Shown here piece after piece: positions 34,588 through 44,970 of a stretch of DNA of 64,000 nucleotides. Below the pieces are notes generated by a model. It ran no database searches. It was given only the letters and a program-made list of their open reading frames with translations, and was not told the origin of the DNA. The stretch comes from Apiosordaria backusii. Its lineage: Eukaryota > Ascomycota > Sordariomycetes > Sordariales > Lasiosphaeriaceae. The translations under genes and the position numbers were made by a program. Positions within the stretch are counted from its first letter, which is position 1. Each line of letters starts with the position of its first letter. The stretch lies in assembly GCA_030549205.1 (NCBI GenBank), contig JAUKTV010000007.1, positions 682,001 through 746,000 of the forward strand, in the 5' to 3' direction.

Positions 34588-35870
34588 ATGGCGGACGTCG
34601 TCAAGCTCCCTGAGCCTTTTGCTTCTAGTATGTTCACAATCTCTCTGCCTACCCTACCCAGCCTACCCAAGACCAAGAATTGTCCTTCCAAGGAGTGGTT
34701 AACCAAAGAGAAACTGTACATCTGTTATATATCCCTCTCTCACTAACCCGACCTCTCTCCTCTCCTCCCAGTCCCCCGAACCGTGCTTACTTTGGGCCCC
34801 TCCCCAATCCACCCCCTCCCTCTCTTCTCACCTCGGCGGGAAGGTGAATATCTATGCCAAGAGAGAGGACCTCAACTCTGGCCTCGCCTACGGCGGGAAC
34901 AAGACCCGGAAGCTAGAGTATGTTAACCTAGTTCAGTCTCAATACCCATTTTCTCCCCAGCCGTTCATCAACCCAAACCCATTCTTAACTCTTATACTAT
35001 TCCAGATACCTCCTCCCCGAAGCCCTCTCCCAAGACTGCGACACCCTGGTCTCCATCGGCGGGATCCAAAGCAACCACACCCGCCAGGTCGCCGCCTGCG
35101 CCGCCCACCTGGGGCTGTCTGTCTCCCTAGTGCAAGAAGACTGGGTGCCTGGGTGGAAGGACGCTTCGTATGAAAAGGTAGGGAATATTCAATTGTCAAG
35201 ACTAATGGGTGCCGATGTCAATGTTATCAAAACGGAAAACTTTGGGATTGGACACAAGGACACACTTCGAAAATTGATGAAAGAAGTGGAGGAAAGGGGG
35301 AAAAAGCCGTATTACATCCCCGCCGGGGCCTCCGATCATCCGTTGGGGGGGTTAGGTTTTGCGAGGTGGGTTTGGGAGTTGGAAGAGCAAGAACAGCAGA
35401 TGGGGGTGTGGTTTGGGACGGTGGTGGTTTGTGCGGTTACAGGGGGGACGTTGGCGGGTATCATTGCGGGTTGTAAATATCAAGAGGTGAAAGAGGGGAA
35501 AAAGAAGAGGAGGGTGGTGGGGATAGATGCTAGTGCGAGGCCGAGGGAGACGTTTGAGCAGGTTTTGAGGATTGCAAAGGAGACGGGACGGAGGATAGGG
35601 TTGGAGGAGGGGGATATTACGGAGGGGGATGTGGTGCTTGATGAGAGGTTTCATGGGGGGAGGTATGGGATTCCGGATGGGAGCACGGTGGAGGCGATTA
35701 AACTTGGGGCGAGGTTGGAGGGGTTTATTACTGATCCGGTGTATGAAGGGAAGAGTTTGGCGGGGTTGATTGGGATGGTGGAGGGGGGGGAGATACCAGA
35801 GGGGGAGAATGTGCTTTTTGCGCATTTGGGTGGGCAGGTGGTGTTGAATGCTTATGGGGATATGGAGTAG
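34588..35870 (+). CDS. 1-aminocyclopropane-1-carboxylate deaminase, frame-shifted
   Basis: A PLP enzyme (fold type II) splitting ACC to 2-oxobutanoate and ammonia. Exons 34588..34627, 34772..34917 and 35006..35870 give about 350 residues, the family length. Evidence includes TLGPSPIHP, HLGGKVNIYAKREDLNSGL, the PLP-lysine region GGNKTRKLEY, SIGGIQSNHTRQVAA, PAGASDHPLGGLGF, VTGGTLAG, GIDASARP and ITDPVYEGKSLAGLIGM. The Glu after DPVY and the Leu in VLNAY favour ACC deaminase over D-cysteine desulfhydrase. In exon 2 the frame changes between SPIHPLP and HLGGK (about 34813-34832): relative to intact homologs two bases (mod 3) are missing, in a CT-rich tract. Read literally, the protein truncates soon after. 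Either a consensus error or a young pseudogene; flanking sequence is well preserved. It lies 0.8 kb upstream of an MFS transporter on the same strand. Confidence 0.85.
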
Positions 35871-36668
35871 AGGGGAGGAGGGGGTTGAGATCAGGGTTGG
35901 GGATGGTGGTGAGGGACGGGTATAGGAGATATTGAGGCTCATAAACAGGGCTCCGAGTTTTGTTTGTAGCTGTCATGCTTTTCCGCTCTGTTACACTCGT
36001 TGTTGATGAGATGAGCATGGAGATATGCCGGTCTTGGAGATAGAGCTGAATATGTCGTGGAACACACCTCGGTCATGAATGATATGTCCAGAGAAAAGAA
36101 TATTCGGTTGTCCCTTCCTCATGCAGAGGCTGGATGTGAGCCCCCACACTCCCACTCGCTGCGACTTTCGGTTGCATTTTCTTGCTGCTTGACTTACATA
36201 ACCGAATGGCAACTTCCGCGGGTCTTTGCCTGTCAAACTCAATTCTCGGGACTTCACATGAACAGTGGATGGAGTCGACAGACCCGGAACTGTGGAATTG
36301 GCATCTCGGAGCGTTCTAGCCTCGAGCTTAGTTTGCTGTAGCTCCGGGCATGGTGTTCAGTGATTGGACTCAACAACTCAACTTGAAGGTTATTCTCGGC
36401 CCCGGCCTTGGGATGCCATCCATCAACGATCCACAACACCCGACTTCGGCCCACTTTTTTTATCACTCACACTGCATCCATAAGTTTGGAAACCACCAAG
36501 CTTTTTTTTCTGAATCCCCTCTGACTACTTTGTTTTCGTCTCTGTCCATCTTTGTTTGTTTTTGTCTCATATCTTGAGATCATCACGAGAAACGACAAAA
36601 ACATATCCACCACCAACCTCTCCAACCCCTCCAACCCCCACCAACACCACCATCTGCTCAACTCAACC
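35871..36668. other. Intergenic region, ACC deaminase to MFS transporter
   Basis: Contains the deaminase 3' flank and the transporter promoter and leader. The last 80 bases are CCACC/CAACC-rich, like other leaders in the window. No gene is seen. Confidence 0.5.
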
Positions 36669-38430
36669 ATGGCATCCCACGATCCAGACCCGCCTTCGCC
36701 CATCGGCGGCATCAAGGCTGGTTTGGGGACTGGCCACATCAACACTGCTTCCGCTGCTCAAGAACCCATTCAGGACTACCCCATTGAACGGGTAGAGCAG
36801 GTGTACCGGTATGTTCGCCTTCTTGCCTCCCACCCTTCCAACTTCCCAGCTAACATGACTTCCCCCCAAAAAGCAAACTCGACCTCCGCATCATTCCCGC
36901 CTTCTGGGTCCTATACTTCCTCAACTCGGCCATCCGCTCCAACATTGGCATCGCCCAGACCATGAACGCCAACGTGAAGCACGACCTCGTCTCCGTTATT
37001 GGTCTCACTCCCAAAGACGTCTCCACCGCCCTGGCACTCTTCTATGTGTCTTATGTGCTGTTTGACCTCCCCTCTAATCTCATCATGAGCCGTCTCTCCC
37101 CTCGGGTTTGGATGGCACGTATTGTGATCGCAGTGGGCATCATTGGGACGTGCTTCACGGCTGTGAACGCCGCCTGGAGTCTCAAGCTCTTGAGATTTCT
37201 GCTGGGAGTGGTCATCGCGGGTATGTGGCCTGGTATGGCGTATTACTTGACTCTGTTCTACCCCCCGAGTAGAACGGGCAAGAGGATCGGGATGTACTTC
37301 ACCGCTGCGCAGGTCTCAGCGGCGGTGGTTGGGTTGGTCTCTGCGGGGTTTCAGCAGATGGATGGGTTAGGGGGGTTGGTGGGGTTCCGGTGGATGTTTC
37401 TTATTTATGGCCTTTTGGGGATCATTCTCGGGTTTGGGCTGTTGTGGTGGTTGCCTGATCGGCCTTTGGCTCCGGGAGAGACGAGAGAGAAGAGCTGGTG
37501 GATGAAGTGGTTGCCTGGTAGTCCTGAGGCGCTGACTGGGGAGGATGCAAAGGTTCATTATCATGAGATGAGGAGGGTATACCATTCCAGGCCGTGGACG
37601 TTGAGGGACTTGTGGTTTGTGTTGCTGGATTGGAGGTTGTGGCCGTTGGTGTTGATGTACTTTGGGGTTGTGGGCGTGGGGATCGGGACGCAGTTGTATG
37701 GGAGCGTGATTATTGCTTCGATCAACCCGTCGTTTACGGGGGTGCAGGTTAGCTTGTTGTTTGCGCCTATTTGGATTGTAAGTTTTCTTTTTCTTTTTCT
37801 TTTTCTTGAAGGATTGGAGGAAAGGGTGTTGTCAGGTTGGGGATCGTGGTACTGACACAGGCACAGATGGACCTTATCGCTATTCTCCTTGTTACCCCTA
37901 TTTCGGACCGGTTCCACAAGTACCGCCCCATTTTCTTCTCGGCTGCCGTGTGCGTCCAGATTGCCGGGTTGCTCACCGTTACCTTCGCCTTGGACAACCA
38001 GTGGGGAAGATACGGCGGTCTGCTGCTGATCGGATTTGGTCTTGGTCCGACAGTCCCCATCTGCATGGCATGGACCAACGAGATTTTCCAGAAGCGCCAC
38101 CGCGAGGTTGGTGTTGCTACTGCCTCAGCTCTTGTGTCTGGTCTGGGTAACCTGGGCAGTATCGTCACGACATATGCTCTGTATACAGGCTGGCCCGAAG
38201 ATTCTGCCCCGGGTCCGTACCGGTACCGCAAGAGCAACTTTGTCATGATTGGCATTCTCTGCATGAGCATCGCTAGCAGCTTTGTCATGATTGCACTCCT
38301 CAAGGTCTTTGGTAACGAACCCAGCAACAAGATCACCGGTACCGACGGCAACGATTCTGGAGAGGAGATCTTGGATGGTGCCGCTCGTCGTGAGATTCAC
38401 CAGCGTGGTTTCAGCCGCCTGATCAAATAA
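36669..38430 (+). CDS. MFS transporter, anion:cation symporter (Dal5/Tna1) type
   Basis: Exons 36669..36808, 36874..37777 and 37867..38430 splice in phase to 535 residues. A 47-residue cytoplasmic tail precedes KLDLRIIPAFWVLYFLNSA, the typical first helix of the allantoate/nicotinate permease group. NIGIAQ, YVLFDLPSNLIMSRLSPRVWM (the loop 2-3 signature of this subfamily), RFLLGVVIAGMWPGMAYYLTLFYP and GKRIGMYFTAAQ follow. About twelve hydrophobic segments are visible, split by a hydrophilic central loop (RPLAPGETREKSWWMKWLPG). It is probably a plasma-membrane proton-coupled carrier of a small organic acid, amide or vitamin. The substrate cannot be read from sequence. It sits downstream of the ACC deaminase on the same strand, so a linked role in amino-acid-like nitrogen use is possible but unproven. 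Confidence 0.88.
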
Positions 38431-38631
38431 TTTCGTCGGCAAAAAAATCAGGGGATGAAATGAGCTTACGCTCGCGTTGTTGCCGCTGAGTTCTTGGATA
38501 TGGAGACAACGACTTCACTTCACCACACTCGTTACAATCACTTCTCGGAATGCTTTTCAACAAAAACGACAAACTCTTTGTTTTTGACCAGTGATGGTCT
38601 TTGGCAAGGTTACATTCTTCCCTAAAAGGGT

Positions 38632-39051
38632 AGAACAGCTTTCCCAGCCAGAAAGAACGACAATGCTTTCTACGCTATCGTTTTCTAGGGTTGGGTCAGT
38701 CCAGAAAGGGAGCCCTCGACACAGCTTTCCCAATCTGAGAAGGAAGACAATGCTTGTACGCTATCGGCTTCTCAGACCAAGATGGCCACGTCGCCGGATC
38801 TGTTTCTGTCTCTTTTTCTTTTTTGGTTTTAGGTACGGTTTGGTCGGTCGGTTTTTGGCTTATGATACCCCATTTGTGTTGAAGATACGCGCTGCAATAC
38901 GACGAAGCAATTGCATTCGGATAAACGTGAACGAGGAACGATTGGAAGAATGGTTCTTCGCCGGCGAAAGTGCTTTTACGCCATCGCTTGGACGGCGTGT
39001 CGAATGACCGAGGTGACTGGGCGGCGACAATGCTTTCTACGCTATCGTTGG
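38632..39051 (+). repeat. Four degenerate copies of a 20-25 bp word
   Basis: CAATGCTTTCTACGCTATCG occurs exactly at 38661-38680 and 39028-39047. Diverged forms lie at about 38746-38766 (CAATGCTTGTACGCTATCGG) and 38969-38987 (GTGCTTTTACGCCATCG). All face the same way. The first two sit in a longer related block that starts with CAGCTTTCCCA. Function unknown. Confidence 0.8.
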
Positions 39052-40093
39052 CCGGCCTCGTGGGAGTTTTGATATTTGATATGAGATATGTCCTCTGAGA
39101 TATTGGATATATGAAGATATGGGGCAACTGGACGCTCGTTTTTGATGGTGATGAGGAGTAATAGTGGCGGTAAAGAAGAGAGAATTGAGTTTGTTCCCCT
39201 GTCTACTTGACTGGTCTTACATTATGATATGTGGCTTGATTGTGCCCTTACGCATAAGACTGCCGTGGATTCAGAACTATAATGTTGCTCCCTTCCCTCC
39301 GTTCAAGACTTTTTACGTTACAAAAGCCCAGGCTGAGGGACAGCAGGGTTTGGTCACCCGCTCCCGTGACGACCGGCAATGGAAACCCAGTCGTGTATAG
39401 ATTTACTTCTGGCAGGTACGAGGAGTGGACGACCTCGATATTATCAGAGAGTGCCTTGAATCCCGGGTTGAAACAGCACCTTGTACGTCATGAGCTTCAG
39501 ATGAGATAGCGCTTTTGGCAAAGGCTCATCAGTTCTTTCCTGTTGAGAGTGCTGTTTGGGTTCTTATCAGCTAGAGATACCAGTCTAGGCACCACGGAGC
39601 ATTCGCGACGGCCAATGTTCGGATGACTCGTCAGCGTTTGAGTTTTCAGGGTGGGTGAAGCCATAGCTGGAGATTTTTCTTCTGGGTGTAGCCTCCGTGC
39701 TTGGAAGCAATTTCTCTTATTCTTCCAGCGGCTTTGAGTGTCTATCTTTCGTTGGGGGGGCAAGCTGGTCGATGAGGTGTCTCTAATGTGTTCTTGTACT
39801 CATTATTTGTGTATCAGTCGGCTTCGGAGGCGTTGAGTTTTCTCTTGAGGCTGCTCCTTCCTCCTGTGAGCCCCTTGCCTGGCAGAGATAACGCGTCAGA
39901 GAAATTGTTTCATTACATCTCGTCGTCGTGAGACCGGATGCCTAGAGATAAGGAATATCTAGGGAAGATTCTGGTGACGTGTTGTGGAAGGAGGCTCTTG
40001 CCTTCTTTGCTCGTTGAGAGGTCTGGGGTCGGGTATAAATACTCCCTTCTTTTCCCACTTCAGGCCTTTCGATTTTCTTCTTCTTCCACCACA

Positions 40094-40261
40094 CAATCTT
40101 CTGATCCCTTCAAACAATTCTCTGATCCCTTCAGACAATATTCTGATCCCTTTAGAAAATCCTCTGATCCCTTCAAACAATCCTCTGATCCCTCTACGCA
40201 ATCTTCTAATCCCTCTACGCAATTTTCTAACCCCTCCACGCAATCTTCTGATCCCTTTAAC
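40094..40261 (+). repeat. Eight 21-bp tandem repeats in the leader of the next gene
   Basis: The unit resembles CAATCTTCTGATCCCTTCAA plus one base and is repeated eight times with point differences, ending 127 bp before the ATG at 40389. The period is a multiple of three, so frames stay open through it on both strands. Substitutions cluster: later units share CTCTACG in place of CTTCAAA. It is probably in the 5' untranslated region. Confidence 0.92.
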
Positions 40262-40388
40262 CAACCGTTTACCCTCTTCTCATCCGTCTTCGGCTCGATC
40301 AACCACTCTTTTCACGGCTTCCGACGACCGTATACTTGCTATCAGAAAACTGCTAAGCCATCAACTGCCATCTTGCACCGCACCAAAG

Positions 40389-41423
40389 ATGTCAGACACC
40401 GCGGGACCTCAGCCCGGGGCCTATCCTCGCTTCAAGGTTGACGCCGAGTCTGGTGACAGCAACTCCAATGCTGGCGCTCCGATGACCTCCAAGGCCCCCA
40501 ATTCCTCAGCCGACACGACTTTGGCTGTGCCTGCGTCTTCTCGTAAGAGGCGTCGTGGGGACGACTCTGATGATGAGATGCCGCTGAAGCCGGACGCACC
40601 CTGGCCCAGCAGGCTCACCAGACGCCTCATTCCTCATCTTGCCGGTCCGAGCGCAACCGCTATTGTTGGCGACGCAGCTACGATACCAACTCTGACAGTC
40701 CGAGATGTCACCTTGAATTCCTTGATGTCTGTCCGGTTTCTGAGAGATCTCGGCGACAAGACACTCAACAAACACAGCATTCACATCGACGACAACGGAT
40801 ATCTTAAAGTGGGCCGTGAGCCAGTTAACGGTCATACGGAGGATTTCATCAAGGCTCTTTCCCGCATCGATGACAAAGTTGAGCTGCGGAAGCAACATGA
40901 GCCCAATGGGTTCCTCATCACTTTGCACGACAAGATTGGTGCATATCTTCTTGACCACAACGACATACCCGACCTCAGCGCGGTTCGCCTCGACGATTTC
41001 TGTCGATGCCTGTGCGAACTTCAAGAGCCCGATCTTTTCAGCCTCAAAAAAGTCAGGGAAACACTGCAGCACTGCCGCGAGGCAATCAAGGATCTCGGGG
41101 AGAAGGTGACGATCTGCAATGCTGTCAAGGCTGACCTACTCGACTATGGTTCAACAGCTATCGGCCGATGGACAAAGTTGAAGAGACTGGTGAAACTGCC
41201 TGACTCGGATGCGGATTCGGACAAGATGCTGGCCAACAACCCCAAGGAGCTCGCGGAGAGCATTGGTAAGGTAGGGGATGTCTATGAATGCCATCGTGGA
41301 CAACTCTACTCCATAGAGCTGGAGATGGCATACAATCTAAGGACCGCATGGGACTTGTGCCCGATATACTTGGAGCTTGATCAAGTTTTAGCTGGACACC
41401 GTGAGGGCGAAGAGGGCCTCTAA
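40389..41423 (+). CDS. Unrecognised protein, 344 aa
   Basis: I do not recognise this protein. Single exon; the start is the only ATG of the frame near its 5' end (MSDTAGPQPGAYPRF). The first 70 residues are Ser/Ala-rich and disordered, with a basic RKRRRGDDSDDE block that could be a nuclear signal. The rest looks folded and mostly helical, with alternating charged and hydrophobic residues (FLRDLGDKTLNKHSIHIDDNGYLKV, LSAVRLDDFCRCLCELQEPDLF, VRETLQHCREAIKDLGEKV). There are no membrane helices, signal peptide or enzyme motif. Codon bias is good, so it is probably a real gene. It is bracketed by tandem repeats upstream and repeated words downstream, suggesting a fast-evolving or lineage-specific locus. 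Confidence 0.75.
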   Translation: MSDTAGPQPGAYPRFKVDAESGDSNSNAGAPMTSKAPNSSADTTLAVPASSRKRRRGDDSDDEMPLKPDAPWPSRLTRRLIPHLAGPSATAIVGDAATIPTLTVRDVTLNSLMSVRFLRDLGDKTLNKHSIHIDDNGYLKVGREPVNGHTEDFIKALSRIDDKVELRKQHEPNGFLITLHDKIGAYLLDHNDIPDLSAVRLDDFCRCLCELQEPDLFSLKKVRETLQHCREAIKDLGEKVTICNAVKADLLDYGSTAIGRWTKLKRLVKLPDSDADSDKMLANNPKELAESIGKVGDVYECHRGQLYSIELEMAYNLRTAWDLCPIYLELDQVLAGHREGEEGL

Positions 41424-41450
41424 CGATTCGATGTTGAAGGGAAGTGGGCA

Positions 41451-41836
41451 CAAAATGGCGTTTGGTTGGTGAGGGGACCGTGGGCATTTGATATGGGAGG
41501 CCTTGCATTTCACTTTCCGGGCCTAGGGAAAATAAGGATGGGGTGTCTGGGTGGGGGAAAACTGGCGTTTCGGAATCAGCATCATGGCTTTGCGAGGTTG
41601 CTGGGGGCATGGAATATAGGCTCGCAACAGTTCTTTGCAGGGTCTAGGTTTCAATGAGAGTTCGGGAGAGCATAAAATGGCGTTTGGGATTTGGCAGGAG
41701 TGGAGGGGAGTTCGGAGGGTCTCTAAAAATGGCGTTGGGATGGTTTAGGGTTCATTCAACATGATCAATTTGCTTGCGATGGATTTCAAGACGATTTAGG
41801 AGGATACCAAGGGGAACAAAAATGGCGTGGTTTTCG
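41451..41836 (+). repeat. Five dispersed copies of AAAATGGCGTTTGG
   Basis: Copies begin at about 41452 (AAAATGGCGTTTGG), 41558 (AAAACTGGCGTTTCGG), 41674 (AAAATGGCGTTTGG), 41725 (AAAAATGGCGTTGGG) and 41818 (AAAAATGGCGTGG). Two also share an upstream GAGTTCGG. All are direct repeats in the 3' flank of the 344-aa gene, spaced about 50-115 bp. Confidence 0.8.
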
Positions 41837-42135
41837 GACTGGGTTATCAAGAGACTGTGTGTCTCGCTCATTTACTGACTCTATCTACCTACCTACTCAG
41901 GCAGCGAAGTCAAATGAAAAATGCGTTGATTTACATGATTACGAGCTCTCACTTTGTGGCCATAGCTGTGATGTTGTGTGTGATGCTGGCATGTCTAACA
42001 ATTCAACCAACCTGACCCATCTAGATACTTTACCCAAGCAACCAAACAAACAAACAAACAGCAAGCACCACCGCACAGAATTCCACAGTCTGTGACCTAT
42101 ATAGTTAGTCTCGCAGGGAAAAGGGGAACCACACT

Positions 42136-42194
42136 TTATATACAACCCCAAACCTCCACTCTTCTCCCAGCGAAGTAGCTCAGTATTCAACCGG
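42136..42194 (+). repeat. tRNA-like dispersed repeat, copy A
   Basis: Begins TTATATACAACC and contains CAGCGAAGTAGCTCAGT, then a TTC-AAC block. The same words in the same order and spacing occur at 58073-58128. TAGCTCAGT resembles a tRNA A box, but no cloverleaf forms. It may be the head of a short interspersed element or part of a small RNA gene. Confidence 0.6.
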
Positions 42195-43061
42195 ATGTAA
42201 AAGTGGACTAGGTATCGAAGACGGTGGCGACCGTCAAGACTCGCAAAGGAAAGCCTAAAATCCGGATAATCCGAAATTTGGTGTAGAACTTCGCTTTTGC
42301 TTTTTCTTCTTCTTCTTTTGTCCAGGCTGTTTTTGATAAGGTACCTAATCTTCCCCGGGCCGCGCCCCGAGTTGGAAAAGGTTGAGGCTGTAGAATACTG
42401 AGTAAATTGATAATACTGCGCTGGGTTTGTTTCGATAATGTTCTAACCTGGTAGTAAACTGTACACAATGATAGGAAAAGACTGGTTGGAATATATATAT
42501 CTTGCTTGCTGATCTTGTCTGTTCGTGTCATGCCAATGCTTTGCTAAACCGTGTTTATGTGATTATACTCCATTTCTCCTATGCTCCCTGTCCCTAGATA
42601 CCCAAACTGGATGGACCTCCCACGCTCCTATGCTGCCGCCGTCTCATCATACAATGCCATGCCCCATCTCCATGCTGCCCTTCTTTTTTCAAGTGTGTAT
42701 CATATACCAAAACACGATTTGTAACGCCCCATTCCTCACCCTGGCTCCATAGCAACAAAGAAAGGGGAAAAAAGGAAAAAAAGGACAAGCGGCCGACCGA
42801 CCCATCAATGCACCATCTCCCCTCCACCTGTGAACCCCCCTGCCAATTGTCTAGAATACATAATCCATACATACATACTTGATACACGTCATATACAACA
42901 GTTAAAACAACAAGTTAAAAATAAAACAGACGCAAGAAAAATCTCTGTCTCATGACTCTAACGGACAAAGTAAAAGAAGATGGTTTTGCGTGGCGAAAAG
43001 AAAAGAGAGAGTCGTGTCAAAGTCGTAATAGACAAAAAGAATAAGAGAAGATGAAGGGGGA

Positions 43062-44970
43062 TTACGAGATACACTTTGGACTCCTCCACCCCCCAAACCC
43101 ACTGAACCACCTACTCCCGCTCGTCCCAGGCAACGACCTCCTCGTTTTATGACCCGCTCCCGGGGGTGGAGGGAATTGACCACCCCCCATAGGAGGGGTT
43201 AACAACCCCTCGTTGAACCTCGTCGATGTCGCTGGAGCGGTACCAGGAGTCTGCGGCCTTGTGACTGTCTCTTGTTGTTGTGGTTGGTTTCCACGACAGA
43301 AGGTACCGAGTGAGGTTCCTGGCCTGCAAGTGGTTGGGCTGGGGCTGGGGTTGGGGTTGTTCTTGAGGGGGATGTCGACCATGCCTTCGGTTCCAGTTTG
43401 GAGGCCGAGGCCTACTTCTACTCCTAGGCGGGATTGGGAGGATTGAGCGCGCGGGCGGTGGGTGTGGGAGTGGTGGGAGCCGATGGGCGGGGATAGAGGA
43501 GGGGGTTTGTTGGATGGTAAAGGGGCTGATTTCATGCCTGTTGAGGCGGCTCTTGATCTTGTTTCTGGACGTTTTTGTTGTTGATCGGGGTTGGTGGATC
43601 TTTGAGTTCGTAAGGGGTGGTTTGTCGGGGAGCCTGATCGAGGGGTGATTTTTAGGGGGGCTGGTATTGGTGACCGGCTTGAGTTGATGTTTTTTGTGAT
43701 GTTTAATGGCATGAGATTCTTTGGGGGTGGTTTTGGGGGGGCGGGAAAGAGGGAGAATCGAGGGTTGGATGTTTTTCGTGGTGCTGGTGAGGATGAAGGG
43801 GCTGAGACTGGTGGGGGAGGGGGGAGGGGTGCTGCTGGAGGAGGGCCTGGTCTCCAAGGTTCGCCGGCTGGTGTTAGGTATGTCCTTCGTACTCTGGAGG
43901 ACCGTTTTGTTTTGGTTGTGTCTGGGTTGGATGTAGGGATTGGTGGGGGTGGTTCTGTCGGCAGAGCTGGAACAGGTGGTGAAGGAGTAGAGGATGGAAG
44001 TTCAGCGACGAAGGAAGAGCCTTTGGATCGTCGACGGTCGAGCTCTGTCGTAGCATAGAACCAAAGGGCAAAGACTGTGTCGACGCTGCGGCGGTCAACA
44101 GCCCTCGGGGAGGGAGATGCCTTTCTGATCTGGACCATCTCGTGCTCGACGTGCTGAGGCTGAGGGGGAGTGACAGGTCCATATGTATACTCGTTGGCGT
44201 CGTCAGATCTGGGTTGGTTGACCGGGACGGTCTGATATTCGGGATAGTGATACATGTCTATCCCTTTTCCTGTCCCTGAATTCCGGCGAAGTTGCTTCCT
44301 ACGACGGCAGATGAAGAATATAAAGGCAGTGCCAGCGAGAACCAGCAGAATCCCCACAACAATACCCGCGATGGCAAATCCTGGAAGGGATCCCACAGTA
44401 GTCGGTGGCGAGGGAGGAGACAGGTTGGTATTGGAAGGAGCTCGGACTCCCGAGGTGGCCGAAGAGGTAACAATAGTAGAAAGTGTCGTTCGAGGCCCGA
44501 AGTCGATGGGTGGCGTTCGAGATTCACAGCACTCGCTCAGGGGAATAACCAATGTCGTCGTGGTAGGTGCCGGTCGCAGAGCTCTGACCACTCGAGTCGT
44601 ATGGGATAGGTCAGAACACAGCGTTGATTCAAGATTTAGACGAGAGGCGCCATGCATCTTAGACGCTCCATGGGATCGAAAACAAGAAAACACGGTCCAT
44701 CTTTGCCTATTGCTGAAGAACAGGAGGAACAACAGGAGATATAGGAAAGTAAGCAGGCAACCGGCAACTCATATACTTGGCTGAGTGTTCTATAGAGGAG
44801 ACTCGGTCCTGCAACTGTGAGGAACAGGAATTCTGCCTTTGCCCTCCAACCTGCTGCATAAGGTACGCGGCGCCTGGCACTGGGCGAAGAGGCAGTGCCA
44901 TTGCGGGTGGTTCATGATGCCGGGGCCAAAGTGGGAATAGGGAACAGGGTGGTATCACAGCTGACCACAT
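43062..44970 (-). CDS. Single-pass membrane protein with proline-rich tail
   Basis: Exons 44970..44777 and 44712..43062 splice in phase 2 over a 64-nt intron to 614 residues. One clear membrane helix, GFAIAGIVVGILLVLAGTAF, is followed by the stop-transfer block CRRRKQLRR. About 190 residues lie before it, with a few cysteines and a Ser/Thr/Pro-rich stalk (SPPSPPTT), presumably extracellular. About 400 residues follow, disordered and very Pro-rich (PGPPPAAPLPPPPPVSAP), suited to SH3/WW-type binding. The design recalls fungal wall-stress or surface sensor proteins, but no WSC or other named domain is seen. No clear signal peptide is present; the ATG at 44970 is provisional and an additional 5' exon is possible. 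The last residues are GFGGWRSPKCIS. Confidence 0.68.

Larger units (their letters stand above)
38431..40388. other. Repeat-containing intergenic region
   Basis: Holds the transporter 3' flank, four copies of a word resembling CAATGCTTTCTACGCTATCG (38632-39051) and, near its right end, eight 21-bp tandem units (40094-40261) just before the next gene. No coding sequence is supported. An open frame crossing the 21-bp array has no ATG before 40389. Confidence 0.55.
41424..43061. other. Convergent intergenic region with repeated words
   Basis: Lies between two convergent genes. It carries five AAAATGGCGTTTGG-like words (41451-41836), a CAAA microsatellite at about 42042-42060 and a tRNA-like repeat copy at 42136-42194. 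The rest shows no coding features. Confidence 0.55.

Noticed and set aside
34588..35870. D-cysteine desulfhydrase as the identity of the PLP enzyme
   Set aside because: The Glu after DPVY and the Leu in VLNAY are the ACC deaminase residues; the desulfhydrase-type replacements are absent.
40094..40261. CRISPR-like direct repeat array
   Set aside because: Repeats are adjacent with no unique spacers, and the organism is a eukaryote.
39984..40388. N-terminal extension of the 344-aa protein across the 21-bp array
   Set aside because: The frame is open but has no ATG; composition is that of the repeat. Kept only as a question for 5' mapping.
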